NCBI GenBank assembly: GCA_022759285.1
Contig: JAEMPM010000073.1
Span: 1 to 9,660, forward strand
DNA: 9,660 bases
Direction: 5' to 3'
Origin: Thermocrinis sp.
GTDB taxonomy: Bacteria > Aquificota > Aquificia > Aquificales > Aquificaceae
In this document: one piece after another, positions 1-6,315 of the stretch
Layout: each line of letters opens with the position of its first letter
Position numbering within the stretch: position 1 is the first letter of the stretch
Notes under the pieces: generated by a model
Databases searched by the model: none
What the model was told of the DNA's origin: nothing
The model's input: only the letters and a program-made list of their open reading frames with translations
Position numbers and translations under genes: made by a program

Positions 1-1026
1 GAGAGGGAACTGGAGGAGATAGATAAAAAAATGGCAGAAAGCGACTTTTGGAGTGATGGAGAAAAGGCAAAGAGCTTAACCCAAAGGAGAAAAGTGCTTG
101 AGGAAAACATAAAAGCCCTAAAAAGCGTGGAAAGGTCCCTACGGGATGTGGAGGAGCTCTTGGAGATCACCTCAGAAGAGGACCTTGAGAGCCTTCAGAT
201 GATAGAAGAGGAGCTAAAAACCGCAGAGAAGCTAATAGAAGAGCTTGAGATAAAAGTCTTTCTCTCCGGTGAAATGGACCAAAAGAACGCTTATCTTACC
301 GTCCAAGCGGGAGCTGGAGGTACAGAGGCTTGCGACTGGGCAGAAATGCTCTTTAGGATGTACAGAAGATGGGCTGAAAAGAAAGGTTACGAGGTGGAGA
401 TAATAGACTATCAACCCGACGATGTGGCGGGTATAAAGAGTGCCACTATGCTAATAAAGGGGCCTTACGCTTATGGTTATCTAAAGGGTGAAAGCGGTGT
501 GCACAGGCTTGTTAGGATATCTCCTTTTGACGCCAACGCAAGGCGTCACACATCCTTTGCATCGGTTTCTGTAATGCCTCAGATAGATGAAACAATAAAA
601 ATAGAGATCAGGGAAGAGGACCTTGAGATGGAGACTTTCCGTGCCAGTGGTGCGGGTGGGCAGTATGTGAATAAAACGGACACAGCAGTTAGAATAAGAC
701 ACAAGCCTACAGGCATTGTGGTTTCGTGTCAGCAAGAAAGGTCCCAATACCAAAACAGGATGAAGGCATTAGAACTGTTAAAAGCAAAGCTCTACCAGCT
801 GGAGCTTCAGAAGTTGGAGGAGAAGAAGAAGGCTTTGGAAGGAGAAAAGACAGAAATAGGATGGGGATACCAGATAAGGTCTTATGTGTTCCAGCCCTAC
901 CAGATGGTCAAGGACCTTCGCACAGGCTTAGAGGTGGGTGACGTGGAAAGAGTCATGGACGGAGATATAGACCCCTTTATAGAGGAATACCTCAAGTGGA
1001 AAGCAAAGCAATCCTTAAAGGCTTAA
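1..1026 (+). CDS. prfB: Peptide chain release factor 2, 5'-truncated by window edge
   Basis: Class I release factor that reads UAA/UGA in the ribosomal A site and triggers peptidyl-tRNA hydrolysis. The frame is open from base 1; the first ATG (base 31) is internal, because the ten residues before it (ERELEEIDKK) continue the N-terminal coiled coil found in RF2. About 342 residues are visible; the family has about 365, so roughly 25 are missing. The RF2-type codon-recognition tripeptide SPF lies at 520-528 (RF1 would have a PxT motif). The catalytic GGQ loop is at 655-663 in the context ASGAGGQYVNKT. The C-terminal stretch with IGWGYQIRSYV is also typical. The programmed +1 frameshift site that many bacteria use to autoregulate RF2 would lie just upstream of the window, so its presence cannot be judged. 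The next gene starts inside its last 31 bases. Confidence 0.97.
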   Translation, partial: ERELEEIDKKMAESDFWSDGEKAKSLTQRRKVLEENIKALKSVERSLRDVEELLEITSEEDLESLQMIEEELKTAEKLIEELEIKVFLSGEMDQKNAYLTVQAGAGGTEACDWAEMLFRMYRRWAEKKGYEVEIIDYQPDDVAGIKSATMLIKGPYAYGYLKGESGVHRLVRISPFDANARRHTSFASVSVMPQIDETIKIEIREEDLEMETFRASGAGGQYVNKTDTAVRIRHKPTGIVVSCQQERSQYQNRMKALELLKAKLYQLELQKLEEKKKALEGEKTEIGWGYQIRSYVFQPYQMVKDLRTGLEVGDVERVMDGDIDPFIEEYLKWKAKQSLKA

Positions 1027-1439
1027 TCCTTGGACTAGTTCTTTTCCAAACTGCCATCGGCAGAGAGGTATGTCTCAGTGAATTGAAAAATCCCTACCCT
1101 GACGACTATTTGGACTATGCTTTGAGAAGGACTGTGGAAAGGGCTTTTCTTCAAGCGGGAGAAAGGCTAGGGTGCGGAGAGGGTTCAGAAAAAGTAACCG
1201 TGGAGGTTCTTGAATATAAAGATATTCCCACAGGGCTTTCGCCCTATCAGAGGGTGAATAGCTACAACTTGCTTTTGAGCTTTGAGCTAAAAACACAAAG
1301 TAGAAGTTATAAATACAGTGTAACGGTTCCCTACTTTCTGCCCTCAGGGGGAGAGGGAGATTTGCGAAAGCGCTCTGCCTTAGAGGATGCCCTTGGTATA
1401 ATATATCCAAGATTAATAGAAGACTTGATCAGGAGATGA
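996..1439 (+). CDS. Small exported protein, LptE-like (putative LPS-assembly component)
   Basis: A 147-residue protein with an N-terminal signal peptide: Lys-containing n-region, hydrophobic core around residues 8-20 (LKGLILGLVLFQTAIG), then a polar mature part. The GTG at 996 is the only usable start in this frame after the stop at 939-941, and GAGGA at 982-986 sits 9 bases before it as a ribosome binding site. The mature part has an LptE-like order: an early helix (DYALRRTVERAFLQAGERL), a strand region with a tyrosine-rich turn (VEVLEYKDIPTGLSPYQRV), further strands, and a C-terminal amphipathic helix beginning ALEDALGIIYPRLIED. LptE binds LptD in the outer membrane during lipopolysaccharide export. 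No lipobox cysteine is present at the signal cleavage site (the first Cys is at residue 26), whereas LptE is normally a lipoprotein. The function is therefore inferred; it could be another small periplasmic protein. It overlaps prfB by 31 bases. Confidence 0.75.
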   Translation: MESKAILKGLILGLVLFQTAIGREVCLSELKNPYPDDYLDYALRRTVERAFLQAGERLGCGEGSEKVTVEVLEYKDIPTGLSPYQRVNSYNLLLSFELKTQSRSYKYSVTVPYFLPSGGEGDLRKRSALEDALGIIYPRLIEDLIRR

Positions 1440-1449
1440 AGCAACATTT

Positions 1450-1575
1450 ATGAATAAGGACTGCTTTGGAAGAAAAAGCAAAGGCCAAGGGCTAATGTTT
1501 CAAAAGCCTCAGCTCAAGGACGTGGCGGAAAAAGTGAAAAAGTTGATGAAGGGGATTATCCAGGGGTCTATTTGA
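1450..1575 (+). CDS. Possible 41-residue small protein, unrecognised
   Basis: The 135 bases between the LptE-like gene and ribD contain an open frame from ATG 1450 to TGA 1573-1575. The product would be 41 residues, basic, with an amphipathic second half (QLKDVAEKVKKLMKGIIQG). Its stop overlaps the ribD start as TGATG, the usual form of translational coupling. An AGGAG at 1431-1435 lies 14 bases before the ATG, rather far for a binding site; an internal ATG at 1495 would give only 26 residues. No signal peptide and no known motif are seen. Either it is a real coupled small gene or the gap is a short leader for ribD; the overlap is the main argument for coding. Confidence 0.33.
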   Translation: MNKDCFGRKSKGQGLMFQKPQLKDVAEKVKKLMKGIIQGSI

Positions 1576-2651
1576 TGGATGATCAACACTTTATGGAGTT
1601 GGCCTTAAAGCTGGCTCAGGAGAGAAAGGGGCTTACCCACCCTAATCCTACCGTAGGTTGTGTAATAGTCAAAGAGGGAAAGGTTATAGCCCAGGCGAAC
1701 CACGAAAGGGCAGGACTGCCACACGCAGAGGCAAAGGCACTCTCTATTGCCGGTGAATATGCCAGAGGCTCTACCCTTTATGTTACTCTTGAGCCCTGCA
1801 CCCACTTTGGAAGAACTCCTCCCTGCGTGGATGCCATAATAAAAGCGGGCGTAAAGAGGGTAGTCATTGCCACCTTGGACCCAAACCCTTTGGTCTCCGG
1901 AAAGGGGGTTCAAAAGCTAAAGGAAGCGGGCATAGAGGTAAAGGTGGGAGTTTTAGAAGAGGAGGCAAAGAGGCTAAACGAAGATTTTTTCACGTATATA
2001 ACCAAGAGGAGACCATACATAACCCTCAAGTTTGCCCAGAGCCTCGACGGTTCTTTGGCAACAAAGGATTATCATAGCAAATGGATCAGTTCTGAGGAAA
2101 GTAGGAAATATGCCCACAGGCTCAGGGCTGAGGCGTCGGCGGTGTTAGTGGGAATAAACACCGTCCTCAGAGACAACCCAAGTCTGACGGTTCGGGCGTT
2201 TGAGTGGGAGAGAAATCCCACAAGGATAGTCTTGGACCCAAGGTTAAGAATACCGATGGATTGCAATCTTGTGAAGGACAAAAAGGCTAAAACTATTGTG
2301 ATAACAGCGGTGGAGGACAAAGAGAAGATAAAGGCACTGCAGGAGGAGGGTGTGGAGGTTCTCTTGGCTGAATACAAAGATGGCTTTTTGAACCTTCGGG
2401 AAGTTCTCCGAGAGCTGTATTTTAAAGAGGTCATGCATCTTTTGGTAGAAGGTGGAGCTCGCACACTTACTAGCTTTATCCGGGAGGACCTTTACGATAG
2501 GGTCTGCATCTTCTTGGCACCCATTTTTATCGGGGAAGGAGTAAGGCTTGGAGACTTAGGGGTAAAAAGGGTGGAAGATGCTATAAGGTTAAAAAGAAGG
2601 GAACTTAAGTTCTTTGATGGAGACATCTATCTGGAGATGGTTAGAAAATGA
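1575..2651 (+). CDS. ribD: Bifunctional riboflavin biosynthesis deaminase/reductase RibD
   Basis: Carries out two steps of riboflavin synthesis in the cytoplasm: deamination of 2,5-diamino-6-ribosylamino-4(3H)-pyrimidinone 5'-phosphate, then NADPH-dependent reduction of the ribosyl side chain. The N-terminal cytidine-deaminase-fold domain (about residues 1-145) has the zinc ligands His50 (in PHAEAKAL, with catalytic Glu52), Cys75 and Cys84 (in LEPCTHFGRTPPC). The reductase domain follows from about residue 146 (ITLKFAQSLDGSLA, SSEESRKYAHRLRA, then DNPSLTVR). At 358 residues it is close to the usual ~365. I prefer ATG 1575 over the in-frame TTG 1572, because AGGGG at 1562-1566 is well placed for the ATG and the ATG overlaps the preceding TGA. 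It overlaps fmt by four bases (ATGA). No FMN-riboswitch-like structure is visible upstream, and the other rib genes are not adjacent. Confidence 0.96.
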   Translation: MDDQHFMELALKLAQERKGLTHPNPTVGCVIVKEGKVIAQANHERAGLPHAEAKALSIAGEYARGSTLYVTLEPCTHFGRTPPCVDAIIKAGVKRVVIATLDPNPLVSGKGVQKLKEAGIEVKVGVLEEEAKRLNEDFFTYITKRRPYITLKFAQSLDGSLATKDYHSKWISSEESRKYAHRLRAEASAVLVGINTVLRDNPSLTVRAFEWERNPTRIVLDPRLRIPMDCNLVKDKKAKTIVITAVEDKEKIKALQEEGVEVLLAEYKDGFLNLREVLRELYFKEVMHLLVEGGARTLTSFIREDLYDRVCIFLAPIFIGEGVRLGDLGVKRVEDAIRLKRRELKFFDGDIYLEMVRK

Positions 2652-3544
2652 GAATTGTCTTTATGGGCACTCCCTCCTTTGCACTCCCATCCTTGGAAGA
2701 ACTTTTAAAGCACTTTGAAGTGGTGGGCGTAATCACTCAACAAGACAAGCCTGCAGGTAGAGGGCAAAAGTTAACACCTCCACCGGTAAAGGAATATGCC
2801 CTTATGAAGGGGCTAAGGTGCTTTCAACCAGAAAGTAAGGGAGAGATATACACCATAGTAAAGGAGCTAAAGCCTCAGTGCGTAGTAGTAGTGGCCTACG
2901 GAAGAATACTACCTAAAGAGGTCCTTGAGCTTCCAAGCTTTGGCTGTATAAACCTGCATGCGTCCTTGCTTCCCAAATATAGGGGAGCGTCTCCTATACA
3001 GAGGAGCCTTTTGGCAGGAGACCTTTTAACGGGCAACTCGGTCATGCTCATGGACGAAGGCATGGATACGGGTCCTGTGCTTCTCCGGCAGGTGATAAAG
3101 ATCCAAGAGGAAGATAACTATCAGACCCTGTCTGAAAAGCTCGCCAAAGAAGGTGCAAAACTTCTAATTCAAGCACTGAAAGGTTGGTTCAGAGGAGAAA
3201 TCAAGCCAAAGCCTCAAAAAGGTCCCGCCACCTACGCACCACCCGTTAGCAAGGAAGAACTCAGGATATGCTGGAAAGCATCTGCACAGAGTGTGATAAA
3301 CCGCATAAGAGCCTTTTATCCCAACGCTTACTGCCTTAATATCAAAGGAGAGAGGTTAAAGATTTTGAAAGCTAAGAAGGTGGAAGGATTAGAAGGGGAG
3401 GAAGGACAGATATTGGATAACAAAAGACTTGTGGTAGCTTGCGGAGAAGGTGCAGTGGAAATTTTAGAGCTTGTAAACCAAAAGGGTAAAAGGGTCTCCG
3501 GGGAAGAGTTTTTAAAAGGCTACAGAGAAGATTTTCTTTTATAA
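2648..3544 (+). CDS. fmt: Methionyl-tRNA formyltransferase
   Basis: Transfers a formyl group from 10-formyltetrahydrofolate to Met-tRNAfMet, making the initiator tRNA for translation. The N-terminal Rossmann-like catalytic domain (about 1-190) begins MRIVFMGTPSFALPSL. It has the substrate loop DKPAGRGQKLTPPPVK and the catalytic Asn102 and His104 in INLHASLLPKYRGASPIQ, with Asp140 in DEGMDTGPVL. The C-terminal tRNA-binding barrel runs from about residue 205 to the end. The length of 298 is slightly below the common ~315, as is often the case in compact thermophile genomes. ATG 2648 overlaps the ribD stop (ATGA), and GGAG at 2634-2637 can serve as binding site. The pairing with ribD looks like operon packing rather than a shared pathway, although both belong to basic growth functions. 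Confidence 0.97.
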   Translation: MRIVFMGTPSFALPSLEELLKHFEVVGVITQQDKPAGRGQKLTPPPVKEYALMKGLRCFQPESKGEIYTIVKELKPQCVVVVAYGRILPKEVLELPSFGCINLHASLLPKYRGASPIQRSLLAGDLLTGNSVMLMDEGMDTGPVLLRQVIKIQEEDNYQTLSEKLAKEGAKLLIQALKGWFRGEIKPKPQKGPATYAPPVSKEELRICWKASAQSVINRIRAFYPNAYCLNIKGERLKILKAKKVEGLEGEEGQILDNKRLVVACGEGAVEILELVNQKGKRVSGEEFLKGYREDFLL

Positions 3545-3553
3545 TTTTTTGCC

Positions 3554-4597
3554 GTGATAAACATAATAGAACCTAGGTTTTTTGAAGAGGAAGAAGAGGC
3601 TATTCTCAGCATCTTAAAAAGCCGTAAGATCACTAGGGGTGAATGGACAAAAGCCTTCGAGGAAGCCTTTGCCAGATACTTGGGGGTGAAGTATGCCTTT
3701 ACGGTGTGTTCGGGCACCGTTGCCCTCTTCATAGCCTTAAAAGCCCTTGGAGTGGAAGGACAGAAGGTAGTTGTTCCCGCCATGAGCTTTATGGCTACTA
3801 TAGACGCGGTTTATTTGGCGGGTGGTGTGCCGGTGGTGGTGGATGTGGATGAATACTACACCATGGACCCAAACCAGTTGGAGGATGCGGTAAAGAAATA
3901 CAACCCAAAGGTGGTAATCCCCGTCCATCTTTACGGCCAGCCTGCAGACATGGATGCAATAATGGGGTTATCTGAAAAGTACGGTTTTTATGTGCTTGAG
4001 GATGCCGCCCAAGCCCACGGCGCAGAGTTCAAGGGGAAAAAGGTGGGTAGCTTGGGACATCTATCCGCCTTTAGCTTTTACGCCTCAAAAAATGTGCCCA
4101 TGGGAGAAGGGGGAGTTATAGCCACAGATGACGACAAGCTTGCCAAAGAGGTAAAAAAGTGGATAGACTTTGGGGAGCATCCCGCCTTTAATGTTAGGAT
4201 AACTGAGTTTCAAGCTGCCCTAGGCTACATCCAGCTTAAATACTTGGACCAAAGGAACAAAAGAAGAAGGGAAATAGCCCAGAAATATAAAGAGCACATA
4301 AACTCTTCCTTTGTCCATCCTGCAGAAAGGGAGGGCGCCTACCACGTTTATCATCTTTACACCCTAAGGCACAAGGAAAGGGACCGTATTATAAAGTTTT
4401 TAAAGGAAAGGGGTATAGATGCCCGCGTCTACTATAGCTATCTCTTGAACGAGCTGAGAAATGCGGAACATCTACCGGTAGATAGGGCAAAGGTATTTAA
4501 AGAAGAGGTCTTCTCTATACCCGTCCATCCCTACCTTACTGAAGAAGAAGTGGACTTTATAATAGAAACACTCAAGGCTGTTGAGGTTCCTGTTTAG
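3554..4597 (+). CDS. DegT/DnrJ/EryC1-family PLP-dependent aminotransferase
   Basis: Fold-type I aminotransferase of the family that aminates keto-sugar nucleotides for surface polysaccharide or LPS synthesis. Features seen: the N-terminal pattern with TRGEWTKAFEEAFARYLGVKY, the cofactor phosphate loop VCSGTVALFIAL (about 51-62), the PLP-ring Asp150 in LEDAAQAHGA, and the Schiff-base Lys179 in SFYASKNVPMGEGG. At 347 residues it is at the short end of the family. The start is GTG 3554, the first possible start after the in-frame fmt stop at 3542-3544. There is no clear Shine-Dalgarno sequence, so it may depend on coupling from fmt, 9 bases upstream. No other sugar-nucleotide gene is nearby, so its substrate cannot be named. 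Its last 26 bases overlap the convergent motB gene. Confidence 0.9.
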   Translation: MINIIEPRFFEEEEEAILSILKSRKITRGEWTKAFEEAFARYLGVKYAFTVCSGTVALFIALKALGVEGQKVVVPAMSFMATIDAVYLAGGVPVVVDVDEYYTMDPNQLEDAVKKYNPKVVIPVHLYGQPADMDAIMGLSEKYGFYVLEDAAQAHGAEFKGKKVGSLGHLSAFSFYASKNVPMGEGGVIATDDDKLAKEVKKWIDFGEHPAFNVRITEFQAALGYIQLKYLDQRNKRRREIAQKYKEHINSSFVHPAEREGAYHVYHLYTLRHKERDRIIKFLKERGIDARVYYSYLLNELRNAEHLPVDRAKVFKEEVFSIPVHPYLTEEEVDFIIETLKAVEVPV

Positions 4598-5312
4598 TGA
4601 GTTCTGAGCCCTTTATGTTGAGTATCACGACTTCTACCCTTCTGTTTTGAGCCCTGCCCTCTGGCGTGGCGTTGGAAGCTATTGGTTTAGTGTCTGCGTA
4701 TCCGGACGCCTTCAATCTTTCAGGGTTAATACCCTTTGCTATAAAGTATCTAACTATGGAAGAAGCCCTTGCGGTTGAAAGCTCCCAATTGGAAGGAAAC
4801 TTTTCGGTAGATATGGGTATGCTGTCTGTATGACCCTCCACCTCCACTGGGTTTGGTAAATCCTTCAATATTTCATAGAGTTTATCTAATATAGGATAAG
4901 TCTCTGGTTTTATCTCTGCACTACCGGGTGAGAAAAGGATTTTTTCTTGCAATATCAACCTAATACCTATAACTTCATATGAGACTTTAAACTCACCCTC
5001 CAAACCCATTCGTTTTAACATCTCCTCCAACTCCCTAATCTGTCTTTGGATCCTTCTTCCCTTCTCTGTAAGCTCGCTCCTTGGCACCACAGGTTGAGGT
5101 AATATCTGCTTTGGTAAGCTCTCTTGAAAGGGAACAAGTCGCATACCAAAAGCTTTGGCAAAGGCTTGAGCATACTCCAACGCTGCTTGCTTTCCCGCTT
5201 GCGCCATAGCAAAGAGAGCTATGAAAAGACAAAGCAGTAATGTCAAAAAGTCTGCGTAGGGGATCGCCCACTTTTCGGAAACTTCTTCGGGGCATTTTTT
5301 CTTTTTTGCCAC
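4572..5312 (-). CDS. motB: Flagellar motor stator protein MotB
   Basis: The peptidoglycan-anchored subunit of the ion-driven flagellar stator, partner of MotA in the inner membrane. It has a short basic cytoplasmic tail (MAKKKKCPEE), then one membrane helix at about 17-37 starting IPYADFLTLLLCLF. In it Asp21 is the ion-carrying residue equivalent to E. coli MotB Asp32. A plug/linker segment follows, then an OmpA-like peptidoglycan-binding domain at about 115-232 with VEGHTDSIPI, NWELSTARA and TPEGRAQNRRVEV. The length of 246 is a little short for MotB. The start is GTG 5312, sharing one base with the motA stop (TAGTG), with GGAGG seven bases upstream. Whether protons or sodium are used cannot be read safely; from memory, the Aquifex aeolicus stator has been reported as sodium-driven. 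The last residues overlap the aminotransferase gene on the other strand. Confidence 0.96.
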   Translation of the reverse strand: MAKKKKCPEEVSEKWAIPYADFLTLLLCLFIALFAMAQAGKQAALEYAQAFAKAFGMRLVPFQESLPKQILPQPVVPRSELTEKGRRIQRQIRELEEMLKRMGLEGEFKVSYEVIGIRLILQEKILFSPGSAEIKPETYPILDKLYEILKDLPNPVEVEGHTDSIPISTEKFPSNWELSTARASSIVRYFIAKGINPERLKASGYADTKPIASNATPEGRAQNRRVEVVILNIKGSELTKQEPQQP

Positions 5313-6058
5313 TACTTAACCTCCACGAAGGAGTTGAGGCGTTCTTCTATGAGCCTTGGGTTTTCGCCCCTCACCATCATCCTGCATGCATCAACGATCA
5401 TATACATTCTGGCAATCTCCTCTTTTGATTTGATCTTTATCTTTTTTGATATGGGACCACATATAAGGTAGGAAAAGGTTATTCCATAGACTGTTGCCAC
5501 AAAGGCTGCAGATATACCGTGGGCTAATTCCTGGGCGTTGTCCAAACTTTTCAGAGCTTTCATAAGACCAAAGACTGCCCCCACAAGTCCAAAGGTGGGT
5601 GCACTCTCTGCGGAGTTCTTCCAATATTCAACCGCTATTTCAAAGTCTTCCTCTTTTTTGGCGATCTCTGCCTCCAAGCTCTCAGCTAAAACGTGTTCTT
5701 CAACTCCCAACACCATAAGATCAATGGCTCTTTTCAAAAATGGGTCTTTTATCTCCTCTGCCTTGGTCTCCAAGGCTAGCACGCCCTCCTTTCTTACAAG
5801 GTTGGCGAGTTCCACCAACTGATTTTTTGTCTCCAAAAGCTCATTGCCACCACCAGAAAAAGCTAGCTTCAAACCTTGGATTATCAGAGAAAATTTAGGC
5901 AAAGGCACTGTTATCAGGCTAGCAAAGAGCGTTGTAGGAACAACTATAACAAAGGCGGCGGGCTGAATTAAAAACAGAATGCTTGCACCCTTTAATACAG
6001 CACCTATTAGTAGTGCAACAAGTCCCCCTACCAAACCAACTATAGTAAGTATGTCCAT
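5312..6058 (-). CDS. motA: Flagellar motor stator protein MotA
   Basis: The membrane channel and force-generating subunit of the flagellar stator. Four membrane segments can be seen: about 2-22, 28-50, 153-173 and 183-203. The large cytoplasmic loop contains VRKEGVLALE (residues 88-97), with the charged residues that interact with FliG in the rotor. The conserved proline motif SAPTFGLVGAVFGL (about 152-165) and AAFVATVYGI are typical, as is the C-terminal tail with GENPRLIEERL. At 248 residues it matches short MotA proteins. ATG 6058 is the natural start by family comparison, but there is no Shine-Dalgarno sequence before it. The likely promoter lies so close that the mRNA would have almost no leader. 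motB follows with a one-base overlap. Only these two flagellar genes are present here. Confidence 0.97.
   Translation of the reverse strand: MDILTIVGLVGGLVALLIGAVLKGASILFLIQPAAFVIVVPTTLFASLITVPLPKFSLIIQGLKLAFSGGGNELLETKNQLVELANLVRKEGVLALETKAEEIKDPFLKRAIDLMVLGVEEHVLAESLEAEIAKKEEDFEIAVEYWKNSAESAPTFGLVGAVFGLMKALKSLDNAQELAHGISAAFVATVYGITFSYLICGPISKKIKIKSKEEIARMYMIVDACRMMVRGENPRLIEERLNSFVEVK
5320..5324 (-). promoter_or_regulatory. motB ribosome binding site
   Basis: On the minus strand GGAGG lies inside the last codons of motA, 7 bases before the GTG start of motB at 5312. It supports the GTG start and the translational coupling of the pair. Confidence 0.8.
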
Positions 6059-6069
6059 GTCTAATTAGT

Positions 6070-6096
6070 ATATCGTAAGAAAGGTTAAATTTTTTA
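6070..6096 (-). promoter_or_regulatory. Candidate sigma-28 (FliA) promoter for motA-motB
   Basis: Reading the minus strand, TAAA (6096-6093), 15 bases, then TACGATAT (6077-6070). The enterobacterial sigma-28 consensus is TAAA-N15-GCCGATAA: the -35 part and the spacing match exactly, and five of eight bases of the -10 part match, including the CGATA core. motA-motB is a classical FliA-dependent operon. The predicted transcript start, about 6064, leaves only about 5 bases before the motA ATG. A sigma-70-like TATACT (6072-6067) overlaps the same place, so a housekeeping promoter is an alternative. Confidence 0.5.
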
Positions 6097-6098
6097 AC
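6084..6098. repeat. AT-rich palindrome over the motA promoter
   Basis: GTTAAA-TTT-TTTAAC is a perfect 6-base inverted repeat that overlaps the -35 and spacer of the candidate motA promoter. It could be an operator, or a chance product of AT-rich promoter DNA. Confidence 0.3.
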
Positions 6099-6099
6099 T

Positions 6100-6216
6100 T
6101 TATAGAAAATATTGTTCCCCAAGCCTTATTTTTTTCTTTGCGGTGCTTGCTGTAATGGTTTCTTTTTTCTCACCACATCGAAGGGCTTTACAGAAGGATT
6201 GCTCTATCCTTTGCAT
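6100..6216 (-). CDS. Possible 38-residue basic small protein upstream of motA
   Basis: Minus-strand ORF from ATG 6216 to TAA 6102-6100. It has a good ribosome binding site, GAGGT, 6 bases before the ATG. The product begins MQRIEQSFCKALRCGEKKE and ends IRLGEQYFL. It is basic, with two cysteines six residues apart and no signal peptide or membrane helix. I do not recognise a family. The same frame is open upstream for about 36 codons apart from one TGA (6228-6226), so this may be the 3' half of a broken or recoded gene rather than an independent one. The candidate motA promoter starts right at its stop codon. Confidence 0.4.
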   Translation of the reverse strand: MQRIEQSFCKALRCGEKKETITASTAKKKIRLGEQYFL

Positions 6217-6224
6217 ACCATTAC
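6152..6224. repeat. Long-range inverted repeat enclosing a small hairpin
   Basis: GTAATGGT (6152-6159) and ACCATTAC (6217-6224) are a perfect 8-base inverted repeat 57 bases apart. Inside them AAGGAT (6194-6199) and ATCCTT (6206-6211) form a second, 6-base stem with a 6-base loop. On the minus-strand RNA the outer stem would pair the end of the GAGGT binding site and the bases before the ATG of the small ORF with sequence within that ORF, so it could hide the start. It could equally be part of a structured noncoding RNA on either strand. Confidence 0.4.
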
Positions 6225-6225
6225 C

Positions 6226-6303
6226 TCAAAAAAAGTCCTGCATGTTAGTGTTAATCAAAGATCCAGCTAATGTGATGGGAGAAGTTTTTAGAATTCTAGC
6301 CAC
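6226..6303 (-). pseudogene. Upstream open stretch in the same frame, ending in TGA
   Basis: From a GTG at 6303 (minus strand) the frame reads 25 codons, ending NTNMQDFF and then TGA at 6228-6226. It then continues in the same frame into the 38-residue ORF. The GTG has no binding site, and the frame is open even further back, to a TAA near 6340. Possible readings are a gene fragment interrupted by a stop, a leader peptide before the downstream ORF, a recoded TGA, or chance. The amino-acid composition looks protein-like, which is the only positive argument. Confidence 0.2.
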
Positions 6304-6315
6304 ATTTTTCTTTTT

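Noticed and set aside
1440..1571. FMN riboswitch upstream of ribD
   Set aside because: The conserved RFN elements (such as AGGGGC or GATTCAG-type segments in a multibranched fold) are absent, and the gap is too short.
1572..1574. TTG as the ribD start, one codon earlier
   Set aside because: The ATG at 1575 has better spacing from AGGGG and overlaps the upstream stop; the TTG adds only one residue before it.
3526..3550. Possible terminator after fmt: AGAAG…CTT followed by a T-rich run
   Set aside because: The stem is only about 4 weak pairs, and the next gene starts at 3554 on the same strand without its own promoter, so read-through is expected.
4572..4597. Frameshift at the DegT/motB junction to explain the convergent overlap
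   Set aside because: Both proteins reach normal family ends, and short convergent overlaps are common in compact Aquificales genomes.
5391..5624. Open frames on the opposite strand or other frames within motA, motB, ribD and HAD
   Set aside because: They lie wholly inside strongly conserved genes, lack binding sites and give low-complexity Ser/Leu-rich or Cys-rich translations typical of shadow frames.
6120..6140. T-run after AAGCCTTA as a terminator
   Set aside because: There is no hairpin directly before the T-run on the plus strand, and no plus-strand gene ends there.
6120..6300. A classical 4.5S SRP RNA, 6S RNA or tRNA in the motA-skp gap
   Set aside because: No SRP GGAA-loop signature, no tRNA cloverleaf or T-loop motif and no 6S-type long closing stem can be seen. 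Only the nested repeats remain, reported separately.
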